Positions 63,625 to 64,000 of a stretch of DNA of 64,000 bases are shown here, one piece after another. Source of the DNA: Glandiceps talaboti (Eukaryota; Hemichordata; Enteropneusta; Spengelidae); contig NC_135551.1 of NCBI RefSeq assembly GCF_964340395.1, forward strand, positions 2,903,001-2,967,000. The letters run 5' to 3'. The position numbers and the translations under genes were made by a program. Each line of letters starts with the position of its first letter. The first letter of the stretch is position 1. The notes under the pieces are model-generated. The model was not told the origin of the DNA. It was given only the letters and a program-made list of their open reading frames with translations, and searched no databases.

Positions 63625-63660
63625 GACTTTTCATCCCTAAATTATAACCTTTCTTACATA
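63130..63660. repeat. 265-bp direct duplication with (GACA)n tails
   Basis: The segment from 'cctaattaacgaaaaaccattatgtaaatattttcttaatatt' to 'gacttttcatccctaaattataacc' occurs at 63130-63392 and 63401-63650, nearly identical, each ending in GGACGGACGGACAGAGAGAC and a GACA tract. Confidence 0.85.
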
Positions 63661-63689
63661 TACGGAAGGTAAAAATGAAATTGGTAACC

Positions 63690-64000
63690 AATAAATACTA
63701 TATCATGATTGTTATGAATGTAATTGTAAGCAAGATATGACTTGATTTTAATAACTGAAACTGAAGGTCAAGGTCGAAATCTTAATAACAAACCTTCAAT
63801 CAAACCCATAGTCCCAACTTGTACATGTATGTTTCATGGCAAATGCATATATCTGGAGATACAAAACTTAATTTATTAACCAATTTGCTAATTGTGACCT
63901 TGAATACGGAGATCAAAGGCAAAGGTCAAGATATGAAAAGAAAGGTCACTGTCTCATTAAAAATCTCATCATTAATGTTAGGGGTAAACACTTGAATGGT
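63690..64000. other. Window end, dispersed-repeat-like, no gene seen
   Basis: Contains 'cttgattttaataactgaaactgaaggtcaaggtc' shared with 52050-52085 and further AAGGTCAA motifs, typical of a dispersed non-coding repeat. Confidence 0.4.

Overview
This is a eukaryotic window from an AT-rich, intron-rich and extremely tandem-repeat-rich animal genome. The protein similarity, GT-AG introns of 0.2-5 kb, abundant ACATGT-type repeats and several families of small TIR elements ending in (GACA)n tracts fit a marine invertebrate (lophotrochozoan or invertebrate deuterostome). I cannot place it more precisely. No bacterial-type operon, CRISPR array, rRNA or tRNA was recognised.

The only gene I can support is on the minus strand and fills positions 1081-38491. 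It is the 5' part of a VPS13A/VPS13C-type bridge-like lipid-transfer protein gene. I assembled 26 coding exons by hand. All introns are GT-AG, the reading frame is continuous across every junction, and the exons give about 1152 residues from the initiator Met through the Chorein_N region, the N-terminal VPS13 repeats, the FFAT position and beyond. The 3' two-thirds of the gene (VAB, APT1/ATG_C and PH-like regions) lies beyond position 1.

The striking property of the locus is its introns. By my manual sum, about 29 kb of the 64 kb (about 21 kb of the 38 kb gene span) is tandem array. In 13 of the 26 introns reached, the repeated unit contains the splice junction of the adjacent exon: the last nucleotides of the exon plus its 5' splice site (introns 1, 2, 3, 4, 5, 8, 9, 11, 14, 21, 26) or the 3' splice site plus the first exon bases (introns 10, 23). 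The gene therefore carries hundreds of decoy splice sites beside the real ones. I regard these splice-junction minisatellites as the most unusual signal here.

Upstream of the gene (38.5-64 kb) I find no supportable protein gene. It holds further arrays (13-, 50-, 57-, 26-, about 53-, about 83- and 26-bp units), two copies of a 2.3-kb element with TAGCTCCGCTGT termini (42.18-44.55 kb and 58.50-60.82 kb), a 2.0-kb element with CCCTGTCCCC termini (47.54-49.55 kb), a 1.2-kb element with TAGCACAACTG termini (54.5-55.7 kb) and modular A+T-rich repeats (62.3-63.7 kb). Inside the gene, a 1.3-kb hAT-like element (18.3-19.6 kb) has split a 20-bp minisatellite in intron 13.

Nearly all long open frames in this window are periodic translations of tandem arrays and are not annotated as genes.
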